Source of the DNA: Flavobacterium sp.
GTDB taxonomy: Bacteria > Bacteroidota > Bacteroidia > Flavobacteriales > Flavobacteriaceae
Direction: 5' to 3'
DNA length: 64,000 bases
Assembly (NCBI GenBank): GCA_030151565.1
Contig: JASLDM010000116.1
Coordinates: 1-64,000, forward strand
The translations under genes and the position numbers were made by a program. The stretch's first letter is position 1. The number at the start of each line of letters is the position of its first letter. A model generated the notes under the pieces. The model saw nothing but the letters and a program-made list of their open reading frames with translations. It was not told the origin of the DNA and did no database searches. This document shows positions 55,952-64,000 of this stretch, one piece after another.

Positions 55952-56338
55952 TTAATTCAAAGCAAATCGAGCACTAAGACGAAATAGAGGAATGGTAACC
56001 CTGAAGGGCTCGTTAGTTGCTAAATTAATCATATTATAGAAACCTTTCATTGAACCCAGTGGGGAGCAAAGTAAGCAACCAGATGAATATCGGTGTTTTT
56101 GGCCAGTTTCAATGATTGGATTCAAACCTAGAACTCCATCTCCTTTTACTTGTTCACGGACATTTAAAGAATCGTAGATATCCCAATGTCTAGACAAGAG
56201 TTGTACCGTATCTTCACTTTGGTTTTCTATAGTTATTTCATAAGTAAAGGCAAAGTGAATTTTATTGTTCTTTAAGTAGGTTCCTTCAAAGTTGTTTTTT
56301 ACAGAAATCTTAATTCCATTTGTTATTTGAGAGACCAT
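55952..56338 (-). CDS. apaG: ApaG-domain protein
   Basis: Single ApaG (DUF525) domain protein of 128 residues, a fibronectin-III-like beta fold. Diagnostic features are FAFTYEITIENQSEDTVQLLSRHWDIYD near residue 30, GDGVLGLNPIIETGQKHRYSSGC near residue 60 and GSMKGFYNM near residue 95. The biochemical role of bacterial ApaG is unsettled; links to Co/Mg efflux in enterobacteria and pyrophosphate binding have been reported. It is on the same strand as the T9SS plug gene, with a 56-nt gap. Confidence 0.92.
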   Translation of the reverse strand: MVSQITNGIKISVKNNFEGTYLKNNKIHFAFTYEITIENQSEDTVQLLSRHWDIYDSLNVREQVKGDGVLGLNPIIETGQKHRYSSGCLLCSPLGSMKGFYNMINLATNEPFRVTIPLFRLSARFALN

Positions 56339-56394
56339 AAAGTTGTTCAGAATATAATTAAATTGATAAATAATTGAGAATTACAAGTGATTTG

Positions 56395-57654
56395 TTAGTA
56401 AACGATATTTTCAGAATTAGTTGTTCCAAATCCAATTACACGATCGTATAGATCAGTGTTTCCACGATAGTAAACTAAAATTTGATATTGATTTTCTGTT
56501 TGTGCAAAATTACCATCAGGGGCTTCTTCTGGGTTTATTCTGCCTTTAGTCACTGCTGAATAAAGAAAGTTGGTAAATCCTTGTTTAATCAATAGAGCTG
56601 TTTCGTATACTTTTGTTTCAGGATTATAAGTCAACAGATTTTCCTCTGTAAGTTCGTTGTTGTTAAACATCCCAGTTATGTAAAATTGAGTTTGAGGATT
56701 TGATTCTTGTGGTTGAAGACGAAAGTAAACCCAAGAGTAATCCGCTTCGATTGAAGGATTTTCTCTATTGATATTTCGAGGCTGAAAGCTTCCGTTTATA
56801 TCAGGAAAGTATGTGTACGGTTTGTTTTTTCTAGCTGAGTTTAAGTATAGAAAAGTACTGTAAACACCTTGGTCAGAATGTACTTTACCAATCATATTGT
56901 TTACGGCATTTATATCGCTATTGTCAAAATTCAAGTATTCATTGCTTCCCCAAAATTGTGTTTCCTTATTGTATTTATAAATTAAATCTGTTCCTAAAGT
57001 ATATTGAGGAGTAATGTTATTTATATACGTATCCCATCGTCCGTTTTGGAAAAGAGCTACTTTTATGTTTTGTGTAGGATTTTGAAAAGTTTGTTCTCCT
57101 AAGTGTATAGTGAATTCTAAGTTTTGTTTTTGGTCAATGTATTCTATATCTCGAGCTCTTTTTATTTGAGCTGCTACGTTGACGTTATTTTCATAAAGTA
57201 TAAATTTTCGTCTAATAATTACATCTTGATGTTCATCTGTTATTTCGAGAACGTAGTTGCCACTTTTTAGGATTTTGTATTTAGGGTTTGGTAATGTTAA
57301 ACGATAGTGAGAATAGAGTTGTAAAGTGTTGAATGAATTTTCATAATTTTGAATACGCTGGTTTTCCATGCCATCAAGATAATCAGTCGTTCTAAGTTTC
57401 GATGGTGTCCAATCGTAGTTGAATGGAAAAATGCGATAGTAGTAATTACTTTCATTAGCAAGTAAGTCATCAAATTCAAAGTTGATTATTTCTCCAAGTC
57501 TAAAAAAAGGGACAATTGCTTTATTGTCTTTCATAAAAGCAGCGCTTTTAATGTAGGTTTCCGTTTTCTCTTGAGCAGATTTTTGTGCAAATAAGCTCGT
57601 GCTAAGGCTAAAACAAAACAGTAAAGCAACAAGGAAAGAATGGAGTTTAAGCAT
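56395..57654 (-). CDS. type IX secretion system plug protein (DUF5103)
   Basis: Exported protein of 419 residues of the DUF5103 family. In the Flavobacterium T9SS this protein plugs the SprA translocon, so a role at the outer membrane in type IX secretion is likely. After a signal peptide (about 1-23, ending LFAQ) come several beta-rich domains; recognised family stretches are YYYRIFPFNYDWTPS near residue 70 and a late AEDAPDGNF-type region near residue 380. Other T9SS components are not encoded here. It has its own -7 box, and the apaG gene follows. Confidence 0.85.
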   Translation of the reverse strand: MLKLHSFLVALLFCFSLSTSLFAQKSAQEKTETYIKSAAFMKDNKAIVPFFRLGEIINFEFDDLLANESNYYYRIFPFNYDWTPSKLRTTDYLDGMENQRIQNYENSFNTLQLYSHYRLTLPNPKYKILKSGNYVLEITDEHQDVIIRRKFILYENNVNVAAQIKRARDIEYIDQKQNLEFTIHLGEQTFQNPTQNIKVALFQNGRWDTYINNITPQYTLGTDLIYKYNKETQFWGSNEYLNFDNSDINAVNNMIGKVHSDQGVYSTFLYLNSARKNKPYTYFPDINGSFQPRNINRENPSIEADYSWVYFRLQPQESNPQTQFYITGMFNNNELTEENLLTYNPETKVYETALLIKQGFTNFLYSAVTKGRINPEEAPDGNFAQTENQYQILVYYRGNTDLYDRVIGFGTTNSENIVY

Positions 57655-57684
57655 AAAACAGGTGTTTGTATTAGTAGTCTTCTA

Positions 57685-57692
57685 CAAATATA
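57685..57692 (-). promoter_or_regulatory. promoter -7 box for the T9SS plug gene
   Basis: On the minus strand TATATTTG, an exact -7 match, 30 nt before the ATG at 57654. Confidence 0.55.
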
Positions 57693-57728
57693 CCTTTTTA
57701 ATCTAATTAACCTGAATTTGGATGGTGA

Positions 57729-58493
57729 TCATTTATAGCAAACAGGAAGTAATTCTCCTGGAGCTAAGCAGTATTCTATAATTTTTTCTGGAGAAAGTGT
57801 TTCGCTATAGTTTATTGGATCTACTCGAAAGCCAACTGCCTTAAGTTTATCAAAATAATCACGACCATAAACACGAACATGATCATATTGTCCAAAAATA
57901 AGGGTGCGTTCTTTTGGATCTATAATGCTATTGTCTTCAAAAGTAGTAGCTCGGTTTAAGTCTTGAGGGATCTGAAAGATTCCCATACCTCCAGGTTTTA
58001 AAATTCGGTACAATTCCTGCATAGCTTTGGTGTCATCTGGAATGTGTTCCAAAACGTGATTGCATAAAATTACATCAAAAGAATTATCTTCAAAAGGTAA
58101 GTTACAAATATCTGCTTTTACATCCGCTAGAGGCGATTCTAAATCGGTTGTAACATAATCTAGGTTTTCTTGTCTTCGAAAACGGTTGTAAAAAGCTTGC
58201 TCTGGAGCAAAGTGCAAGACTTTGAGAGGTGCTTTAAAAAAGTTAGTTTCGTTTTTTAGATACAACCAAAGTAATCGATGTCTTTCCAATGAAAGAGTAC
58301 TTGGAGATAGTACGTTATTGCGTTGTGTTGCGTATCCGTAAGGTAAAAAGGTTTTAAAGCTTCGTCCGTCAATGGGATCTGTAAATTTATCTCCTTTGAG
58401 ATACCACGCTAGAATTGGACGAATAAAATAGCTCGACCGAATTAATATCGGTCGAGGTATAGTATTTAAAAGAGTTTTAAAAAGCTTTTTCAT
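57729..58493 (-). CDS. class I SAM-dependent methyltransferase
   Basis: Predicted methyltransferase of 254 residues with a Rossmann fold: motif I VLHFAPEQAFYNRF near residue 91, an acidic end of strand 2 in VTTDLESP near residue 114, and the type 11 methyltransferase block NLPFEDNSFDVILCNHVLEHIPDD near residue 131. The N-terminal 80 residues are a separate basic and hydrophobic segment that may associate with membranes. The methylated substrate is unknown. It is 9 nt downstream of map, in one operon. Confidence 0.85.
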   Translation of the reverse strand: MKKLFKTLLNTIPRPILIRSSYFIRPILAWYLKGDKFTDPIDGRSFKTFLPYGYATQRNNVLSPSTLSLERHRLLWLYLKNETNFFKAPLKVLHFAPEQAFYNRFRRQENLDYVTTDLESPLADVKADICNLPFEDNSFDVILCNHVLEHIPDDTKAMQELYRILKPGGMGIFQIPQDLNRATTFEDNSIIDPKERTLIFGQYDHVRVYGRDYFDKLKAVGFRVDPINYSETLSPEKIIEYCLAPGELLPVCYK

Positions 58494-58502
58494 TAGTTTT
58501 AG

Positions 58503-59321
58503 TTACAAGACTAATGGAGTAGTTCTAAACTCATCTTCTTCGTTACTCTTAATTCCTAAAGCTTTATAGATGTATTGGAATGTAGATAATAGCTCTGGTT
58601 TTCCATTCACTAAAGCCACGTCGTGTTCAAAGTGTGCAGAAGGTTTTCCATCACGAGTTACAATCGTCCAACCGTCATTTAATTGTTTGATGTTTCTAGT
58701 TCCTAAATTGATCATAGGTTCAATTGCGACAGTCATTCCTTCAACGAATTTTTTACCGCGACCACGCTTACCATAGTTTGGCATTTCTGGTGATTCGTGC
58801 ATTTTTCTACCAAGTCCATGGCCTACTAGCTCTCTAACTACGGTATATCCTTCGGCTTCACAATAGCGTTGTATAGCACTTCCTACATCTTCTACGCGAT
58901 TACCTATTTTGAATTCGCGAATTCCTACGTATAGAGATTCTTTTGTTACTTGTAAAAGTTTTTTTACTTCTGGAGCAACATCTCCAATTTCAAAGGTATA
59001 AGCATGATCTCCGTAAAAACCGTTCATGACAGTTCCACAGTCAATAGAAACAATGTCTCCATCCTCTAAAGGTCGATCTGTAGGTAATCCGTGAACAATC
59101 TGATCGTTGACACTCGTCAATATACTGGATGGACAACCATATAAACCTAAAAAACCAGGTTCAGCACCATGGTCTCGTATATAAGTTTCGGCCATTTTAT
59201 CTAAGGCTAAAGTCGTTACTCCTGGCTTTAGTTCTGTTGCTAGCATTCCAAGTGTCTTAGATACTAGTAAAGCGCTTTGACGCATCAACTCGATTTCTTC
59301 TGGAGTTTTTATTACAATCAT
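58503..59321 (-). CDS. map: type I methionine aminopeptidase
   Basis: Methionine aminopeptidase of 272 residues that removes the initiator methionine from nascent proteins. The five metal ligands are found in the usual context: ILTSVNDQIVHGLP near residue 68 with a conserved histidine, DIVSIDCGTVMNGFYGDHAYTF near residue 88, GHGLGRKMHESPEMPNYG near residue 166 and FEHDVALVNGKPELLS near residue 232. Length is normal. It leads an operon with a methyltransferase gene. Confidence 0.96.
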   Translation of the reverse strand: MIVIKTPEEIELMRQSALLVSKTLGMLATELKPGVTTLALDKMAETYIRDHGAEPGFLGLYGCPSSILTSVNDQIVHGLPTDRPLEDGDIVSIDCGTVMNGFYGDHAYTFEIGDVAPEVKKLLQVTKESLYVGIREFKIGNRVEDVGSAIQRYCEAEGYTVVRELVGHGLGRKMHESPEMPNYGKRGRGKKFVEGMTVAIEPMINLGTRNIKQLNDGWTIVTRDGKPSAHFEHDVALVNGKPELLSTFQYIYKALGIKSNEEDEFRTTPLVL

Positions 59322-59342
59322 ATCGAAAATTTTTTCTATCTA

Positions 59343-59350
59343 CAAAAATA
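59343..59350 (-). promoter_or_regulatory. promoter -7 box for map
   Basis: On the minus strand TATTTTTG, an exact -7 match, 21 nt before the ATG at 59321. Confidence 0.55.
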
Positions 59351-59720
59351 CAATTTTTTAAGTAAATTCTATGAACCGTCATGGAAGAGTTTTATTGAAA
59401 ATGGAAGGGAGTAGTTTTTTAGTAAATAATACTTGGTGTAAAGTATGTCTTTTTCATGTAGCTTCAAATTACCTGTCATTCAAAGTTAGATAAGATTATT
59501 TAGTTTTTAGTAAATGATTTAGCGGGTAATTCTAAGATAATCATACTGCTATGTTGTGAATGAAATAAGATCGGGTAAGTTATTGTGTGGTGTTAAGGGA
59601 AGTTAAATACTTTGTTATATAGGAAAATTGCTTTTGAGTTTTGGTGTGAATTCGCGATATTTGTTATGGTTTCATCGCTTGACAGTCTTTGGAAAATATG
59701 AATTTAAATTATTTAAGTAT
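59351..59720 (+). promoter_or_regulatory. upstream region of the CoA-transferase gene
   Basis: These 370 bp hold no convincing gene. A direct repeat of about 18 nt occurs at 59412-59430 and 59501-59518 (TAGTTTTTAGTAAAT core). TTTG at 59633-59636, 19 nt, then GATATTTG at 59656-59663 is a promoter one base short of consensus. It lies downstream of an in-frame upstream start at 59628, which supports the ATG at 59721. Confidence 0.4.
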
Positions 59721-60986
59721 ATGAAATATGTTTCAGCATCAGAAGCTGTGCAAGTAGTAAAGTCGGGTGATCGTATTTACGTACATGCTGCAGCGGCAAC
59801 ACCTAATATTTTAACTAAGGCTATCGCTGATAGAGCAGCGGAATTAAGAAATGTTGAATTTTGTCATATTCATACCGAAGGTGCAGCACCTTATGCTGAC
59901 CCGGCTTTGGCGGAAAGCTTTCATGTTAATTCTTTTTTTATAGGCAAGAATGTTAGACATACGATTGCTGCTGGGAACGGTTCTTATACTCCTGTTTTTT
60001 TGAGTGAGGTACCAACTTTATTGCGCAAAGGAGTTGTGCCAATAGACATTGCTTTAATTCAAGTTTCGCCACCTGATGAGCATGGGTTTTGCTCATTGGG
60101 TGTTTCAATTGAAGCTACAGTTGCCGCTATTGAGAAAGCAAAATATGTTATTGCGCAAGTAAATTCGTTTATGCCTCGAACTTTTGGAGACGGCGTTTTG
60201 CACAGCTCTAAAATTGACTACGCAGTAGAACATCATACCCCTATTTATGCTTCACAAGCAGCACCTATTTCTGAAACGGAAGCTAAGATTGGTGCTTTTG
60301 TAGCAGAATTGATTGAAGATGAGAGTACTTTGCAAATGGGAATTGGTTCTATTCCTAACGCTGTTTTAGCTCAACTTACTAGCCATAAAAATCTGGGATT
60401 GCATACAGAAATGTTTTCGGATGGAGTAATTGATTTAATTGAAAGCGGAGTTATGAATTGTTCTAAGAAAAAGATAGCGAAAGGAAGGGCTTTAGCTACT
60501 TTTTTATTGGGGTCTGACAGATTGTATCGTTTTGTAGATAACAATCCTTTTATCGTTATGAAAGAGTCGAGTTATGTAAATGATACTGCTATTATTCGTC
60601 AGAACCCAAAAGTAGTGGCAATTAACTCAGCAATCGAAGTCGATTTAACTGGGCAAGTATGCGCAGATTCATTAGGAATTAAAATGTATTCGGGAGTAGG
60701 TGGACAAATGGACTTTATCCGAGGCGCCTCTTTGAGTGAGGGAGGAAAAGCAATTATTGCTCTTTCATCGATAACAAATAAGGGGCAAAATAAAATTGTT
60801 CCTTTTTTAAAACAAGGCGCTGGAGTTGTGACAACACGAGCACACGCTCAATATATTGTTACTGAATACGGGGTGGCAGATTTATATGGTAAAACGTTAA
60901 AACAAAGGGTGCAAGCTATGGTCTCAATTGCGCATCCTAATTTTAGAGAGGAAATAATGAAAACGTATCACGATAGTATAAAATAA
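59721..60986 (+). CDS. acetyl-CoA hydrolase/CoA-transferase family protein
   Basis: Family I-type CoA-transferase of about 421 residues, resembling acetyl-CoA hydrolase and 4-hydroxybutyrate CoA-transferase. The N-terminal domain starts VSASEAVQVVKSGDRIYVHAAAATP. The C-terminal domain has LQMGIGSIPNAVLAQL near residue 202, the expected catalytic glutamate in GLHTEMFSDGVIDL near residue 225, YSGVGGQMDFIRGA near residue 325 and a late VTEYGVADLYGKT. It likely transfers CoA between acetate and another short-chain acid, but which acid cannot be told. It is a single-gene unit with its own terminator. Confidence 0.85.
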   Translation: MKYVSASEAVQVVKSGDRIYVHAAAATPNILTKAIADRAAELRNVEFCHIHTEGAAPYADPALAESFHVNSFFIGKNVRHTIAAGNGSYTPVFLSEVPTLLRKGVVPIDIALIQVSPPDEHGFCSLGVSIEATVAAIEKAKYVIAQVNSFMPRTFGDGVLHSSKIDYAVEHHTPIYASQAAPISETEAKIGAFVAELIEDESTLQMGIGSIPNAVLAQLTSHKNLGLHTEMFSDGVIDLIESGVMNCSKKKIAKGRALATFLLGSDRLYRFVDNNPFIVMKESSYVNDTAIIRQNPKVVAINSAIEVDLTGQVCADSLGIKMYSGVGGQMDFIRGASLSEGGKAIIALSSITNKGQNKIVPFLKQGAGVVTTRAHAQYIVTEYGVADLYGKTLKQRVQAMVSIAHPNFREEIMKTYHDSIK

Positions 60987-61016
60987 TTAGATTGGTAGGA
61001 ATAATTCTTTTTAAAA

Positions 61017-61056
61017 GCTTGATCGTGAATAATCCTTCATGATCAGGCTTTTTTAG
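61017..61056 (+). terminator. terminator after the CoA-transferase gene
   Basis: Fifteen-pair stem (61017-61031 with 61038-61052, two G-T wobbles) followed by a T-run. Confidence 0.85.
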
Positions 61057-61102
61057 TATAGTAGAAAATCGTAACTTGAGAAGAGATAAAAAAACAAAAG
61101 AT

Positions 61103-61837
61103 ATGGATAGATTAAAAGGTAAAGTAGCTATTGTTACAGGTGGAGCTTCTGGTATTGGAGAAGCTACGGTGGCTTTGTTTGTAGCTGAAGGAGCTACTGT
61201 AATTGTAGCGGATATCAGTGAGGGGCAATTAAAGAAAGTTCCAGCTTCAGAACAAGTCTTGCCAAAGTTGTTGGATGTTACTTCTGAGGAGGGATGGCAA
61301 AAACTTACCAAAGACGTTTTTGAAGAGTTTGGAAGAATTGATATTTTGATAAACAATGCAGGGATGGCTTCGGATAAAGGAATGAATGAAACTACAGAAA
61401 AGGATTGGATGCAGTTACATAATATTAATTCTTGGGGAACCTTTTTGGGAATTAAACACGTTGTACCTTATATGAAAAAAGCAAAAAAAGGCGCTATTGT
61501 TAATACTGTTTCTTATACGGCTTTAATTGGAGCAGGTGTAAATGCTTATACGGCATCTAAAGGTTCTGCTCGAGCATTGTCAAGAGCTGCAGCTGTAGAT
61601 TTAGGAGGTTTTAATATTCGTGTAAATTCAATTTATCCAGGAGTTATCCAAACGCCTATGTCTGCAGCAGTAAGCGAACATAAAGAAATGATGGATGGAC
61701 TTATAAGCGCTACGCCTCTAGGACGATTAGGTCAAGCTATTGAGGTTGCAAACGCTATTTTATTTTTAGCTTCAGATGAAGCTACCTATATTACAGGTGC
61801 AGAATTAACCATCGATGGGGGATATTCCGCACAATAG
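61103..61837 (+). CDS. short-chain dehydrogenase/reductase
   Basis: Classical SDR of 244 residues. The cofactor motif TGGASGIG is near residue 11, with Asp at the end of the second strand (VIVADIS), which favours NAD(H). NNAG is near residue 85, the catalytic serine in VNTVSYTAL near residue 135 and the Tyr/Lys pair in YTASKGSARAL near residue 150. The ending FLASDEATYITGAELTIDGG fits the glucose 1-dehydrogenase/3-oxoacyl reductase-like group. Substrate unknown. The ATG at 61103 is chosen over an upstream in-frame start at 61076 because the family begins there. Confidence 0.87.
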   Translation: MDRLKGKVAIVTGGASGIGEATVALFVAEGATVIVADISEGQLKKVPASEQVLPKLLDVTSEEGWQKLTKDVFEEFGRIDILINNAGMASDKGMNETTEKDWMQLHNINSWGTFLGIKHVVPYMKKAKKGAIVNTVSYTALIGAGVNAYTASKGSARALSRAAAVDLGGFNIRVNSIYPGVIQTPMSAAVSEHKEMMDGLISATPLGRLGQAIEVANAILFLASDEATYITGAELTIDGGYSAQ

Positions 61838-61854
61838 CGAGGTAACCCTTTTAT

Positions 61855-61896
61855 AAAAAAGCCTCTTCAAGATATTAATATGAAGAGGCTTTTTTG
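61855..61896. terminator. bidirectional terminator between the SDR gene and gpmI
   Basis: A-run, perfect stem GCCTCTTCA/TGAAGAGGC, eleven-base loop and T-run between converging genes. Confidence 0.92.
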
Positions 61897-61899
61897 GTT

Positions 61900-63417
61900 T
61901 TAAATTAAAGAGTGACGTGTCATGGCTTGTGGTTGTTCTATTCCCATAAGTTTTAATATCGTTGGGGCAAGGTCTCCTAAAATACCAGGTTGTACTTCTT
62001 TGATATCTTTATCTACAATGATAATCGGTACTGGGTTGGTTGTATGTGCGGTATTCGGGCTTCCATCTTCATTGAACATGGTTTCACAGTTTCCGTGATC
62101 AGCCAAAATAATTGTAGTGTAATCATTTGCAAGCGCAACTTCTACAACTTCTTTTACACATTGATCTACAGCTTCACAAGCTTTGATTGCAGCTTCCATA
62201 ATCCCGGTATGTCCTACCATATCTCCATTAGCGAAATTTAAACATACAAAATCAACATCACCTTGTTGTAGTTCAGGAATAAGTGCATCCTTTAGATCAT
62301 AAGCACTCATTTCTGGTTTTAAATCATAGGTTGCTACTTTTGGAGAGGGACATAAAAGACGTTTTTCTCCTACAAAAGGGACTTCACGTCCTCCAGAAAA
62401 GAAAAAGGTAACGTGAGGGTACTTTTCAGTTTCTGCAATTCGTATTTGTTTTTTTTCATTTTTTTCTAAAACCTCACCAAGTGTTTCTGTAAGATTATCT
62501 TTATCATAAACTACTTGAATGTTTTTAAATGTATCGTCGTAATTAGTTAGGGTAACAAAATAAAGAGGCAAAGCGTTCATCTCAAATTCAGGATAATCTT
62601 TTTGAGTTAGCACTTCGGTTAACTCACGACCTCTATCTGTTCTGAAATTAAAGAAAATAACAACATCTTGTTCTGAAATGGTTGTCAGAGGCTGACCTTC
62701 AGGTGTTGTTACAATTAGCGGTTCTAAAAATTCATCTGTAATGTCATTTTTATAGCTATCTTCTATATTCAAAACAGGATTTACAGTTGGAGTTCCTACT
62801 CCTTTCACTAAAAGATCGTAAGCTTTTTTAACGCGTTCCCAACGTTTATCTCTATCCATTGCATAATAACGACCAATGACTGAGGCAAGTTTTGCGTTGG
62901 ATAAAGCTAGATGTTCTTCTAGAGCAGCAATGTGTCCTGCTCCTGATTTAGGATCTACATCTCGTCCGTCTGTAAAGGCATGTACAAAAACTTTATTTAA
63001 GCCAGCCTCTTGCGCCGCATCTAATAAACCATAAAGGTGTTTTTCGTGAGCATGTACGCCTCCGTTAGAAACCAAACCAAGAAAATGTACGTTTACGTTT
63101 TTCTCTTTAGCGTAAGAAAAAGCGTCTTGTAATGCTTTTTCTTTTGCAATCGACTTGTTTTCTACCGCCAAATTTATTTTTACCAAATCTTGATAAACTA
63201 TTCGTCCAGCACCTAAGTTCATATGGCCTACTTCGGAATTTCCCATTTGTCCCTCGGGAAGTCCTACGTTTAAACCATCTGTACGTACAGTTGAATGGGG
63301 ATATAGGTCGTATAAACGATCAATAAAAGGAGTGTTGGCGTGTTCAATTGCTGATACTTTAGGGTCTGGGGATTTTCCCCAACCATCTAAAATCATTAAA
63401 ATAACTTTCTTATTCAT
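61900..63417 (-). CDS. gpmI: 2,3-bisphosphoglycerate-independent phosphoglycerate mutase
   Basis: Dimanganese phosphoglycerate mutase of 505 residues that converts 3- to 2-phosphoglycerate in glycolysis. N-terminal VILMILDGWGKSP holds the first metal aspartate, and the phospho-serine is in LPEGQMGNSEVGHMNLGAGRIVYQ near residue 60. FTDGRDVDPKSGAGHI, RYYAMDRDKRWERVKKAYD and late TIILADHGNCETM with TAHTTNPVPII complete the metal sites. Length is normal. It is transcribed alone. Confidence 0.96.
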   Translation of the reverse strand: MNKKVILMILDGWGKSPDPKVSAIEHANTPFIDRLYDLYPHSTVRTDGLNVGLPEGQMGNSEVGHMNLGAGRIVYQDLVKINLAVENKSIAKEKALQDAFSYAKEKNVNVHFLGLVSNGGVHAHEKHLYGLLDAAQEAGLNKVFVHAFTDGRDVDPKSGAGHIAALEEHLALSNAKLASVIGRYYAMDRDKRWERVKKAYDLLVKGVGTPTVNPVLNIEDSYKNDITDEFLEPLIVTTPEGQPLTTISEQDVVIFFNFRTDRGRELTEVLTQKDYPEFEMNALPLYFVTLTNYDDTFKNIQVVYDKDNLTETLGEVLEKNEKKQIRIAETEKYPHVTFFFSGGREVPFVGEKRLLCPSPKVATYDLKPEMSAYDLKDALIPELQQGDVDFVCLNFANGDMVGHTGIMEAAIKACEAVDQCVKEVVEVALANDYTTIILADHGNCETMFNEDGSPNTAHTTNPVPIIIVDKDIKEVQPGILGDLAPTILKLMGIEQPQAMTRHSLI

Positions 63418-63436
63418 AATCTATAGTTGTGTACTG

Positions 63437-63444
63437 CAAAAATA
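63437..63444 (-). promoter_or_regulatory. promoter -7 box for gpmI
   Basis: On the minus strand TATTTTTG, an exact -7 match, 19 nt before the ATG at 63417. Confidence 0.55.
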
Positions 63445-63570
63445 CATATAGTTGTTTAAATAGACTTAATGAATTGATTAGAATGTTAAAAATCAAATTT
63501 TAATAGTTTATTTAGCTTGCTGTCAGGGGAATATTGTTATTTTTACTTTTTTGAAAATTGAATTAAAGTA

Positions 63571-64000
63571 ATGGTTTCCAAAGTATATTTAAAATTTTTG
63601 CCCGTATTGATTCTTTCTACCTTAGCTTTTAAGTGGGTAGATACTGCTAATAAGAATTTAAACGAAGAAGAAGTGGTAGTAAGGTCTATTGACACTAAAG
63701 ACGAAATACTACTTGACAAAGAAACTCTTTTTGAAAGAGAAGCTCTTAACTTGTACGAAACTTTGGATCGAAATGCTTACACTGCACCATCTTTAGAAAG
63801 CTTTCAAAAAGGAATAAAAGGTTTTCAGAAAATGAAAGCTAATGGGTTATTGAAGAAAGATATTTTAACAATCGTAGATTTTAGTCTATCTTCTACAGCA
63901 AAACGTCTATGGGTTATCGATATGCAAACCAATAAAATTATCTTACAAAGTGTTGTTGCCCACGGACGTAAAAGTGGAGATGAATTTGCAAAGGTTTTTT
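63571..64000 (+). CDS. murein L,D-transpeptidase catalytic domain family protein (3' end missing)
   Basis: The first 143 codons of a gene cut by the window edge. It starts MVSKVYLKFLPVLILSTLAF, a signal peptide or anchor, then a charged linker, then FERTALN-like helix text with LYETLDRNAYTAPSLESFQKGIKGF and a conserved ILTIVDFSLSSTAKRLWVID stretch, ending SVVAHGRKSG. This matches the beginning of the YkuD_2-type L,D-transpeptidase family of Bacteroidota. The catalytic His/Cys region lies beyond the edge, so activity cannot be judged. The family is thought to modify peptidoglycan in the periplasm. Confidence 0.82.
   Translation, partial: MVSKVYLKFLPVLILSTLAFKWVDTANKNLNEEEVVVRSIDTKDEILLDKETLFEREALNLYETLDRNAYTAPSLESFQKGIKGFQKMKANGLLKKDILTIVDFSLSSTAKRLWVIDMQTNKIILQSVVAHGRKSGDEFAKVF

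Noticed and set aside
59371..59493. 40-codon plus-strand frame with a TWCKVC stretch
   Set aside because: No promoter box in front, no family match, and such short frames are expected by chance in a 400-bp gap.

Overview
The window is a chromosomal segment of a member of the Flavobacteriaceae (phylum Bacteroidota). The evidence is an AT-rich composition, no Shine-Dalgarno-like leaders, many exact copies of the Bacteroidota -7 promoter box TAnnTTTG, a short primary sigma factor without region 1.1, a SusC/SusD pair, a type IX secretion plug protein, an exosortase F pair and a dcw cluster without murF or ddl. The trimethylamine monooxygenase together with a BCCT carrier suggests the genus Myroides, but this is an inference from recalled literature and not proven by the sequence. 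I saw no insertion sequence, prophage, CRISPR array, rRNA or broken gene. One tRNA-Arg is present.

Layout. 1-5.5 kb: a lipoprotein, dihydroorotase and a polyprenol-phosphate mannosyltransferase on the minus strand, diverging from a DUF4271 membrane protein, uroporphyrinogen-III synthase and an unfamiliar alpha/beta-hydrolase-like protein. 5.6-8.5 kb: rplM-rpsI-rpsB-tsf. 8.8-14.2 kb: a SusC/SusD outer-membrane nutrient uptake pair with an orphan LuxR-type response regulator. 14.2-15.6 kb: ysxC and an alpha/beta hydrolase (minus). 15.9-31.7 kb: a complete dcw cell-division and peptidoglycan cluster from mraZ to ftsZ, with an MraZ-type operator in front. 31.8-32.9 kb: yqeY-like gene, tRNA-Arg and a CBS protein. 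33-36 kb: a three-gene metal-related operon (HYC_CC_PP protein, TonB-dependent receptor, secreted HMA protein). 36.1-37.6 kb: exosortase XrtF with its partner, and a GAF protein. 37.7-43.1 kb: rpsO, pnp, tmm and rpoD. 43.1-47.9 kb: a cysteine-rich locus with two paralogous CNGKCH proteins flanking an AraC regulator, then MbnP-like and MbnH-like proteins and a CxxCxC outer-membrane protein. 47.9-64 kb: lysS, yqaE-lipB, rpe, a BCCT carrier with a universal stress protein, pruA, apaG, the T9SS plug, a methyltransferase, map, a CoA-transferase, an SDR, gpmI and the start of an L,D-transpeptidase.

How the genes work together. Most of the segment is core machinery: translation, cell wall, division and RNA decay. 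Three parts are accessory and deserve attention. First, the 43-48 kb locus looks like a periplasmic and outer-membrane metal (probably copper) handling system built around an MbnH/MbnP pair. Its two small CNGKCH proteins, and the small HYC_CC_PP protein of the separate 33-36 kb metal operon, all have start codons exactly 4 nt after a perfect -7 box, which predicts leaderless mRNAs and hints at shared control. Second, Tmm and the BCCT carrier could form a trimethylamine uptake and oxidation route that yields the osmolyte TMAO. Third, the exosortase F pair is a protein-sorting system whose substrate is not apparent here.
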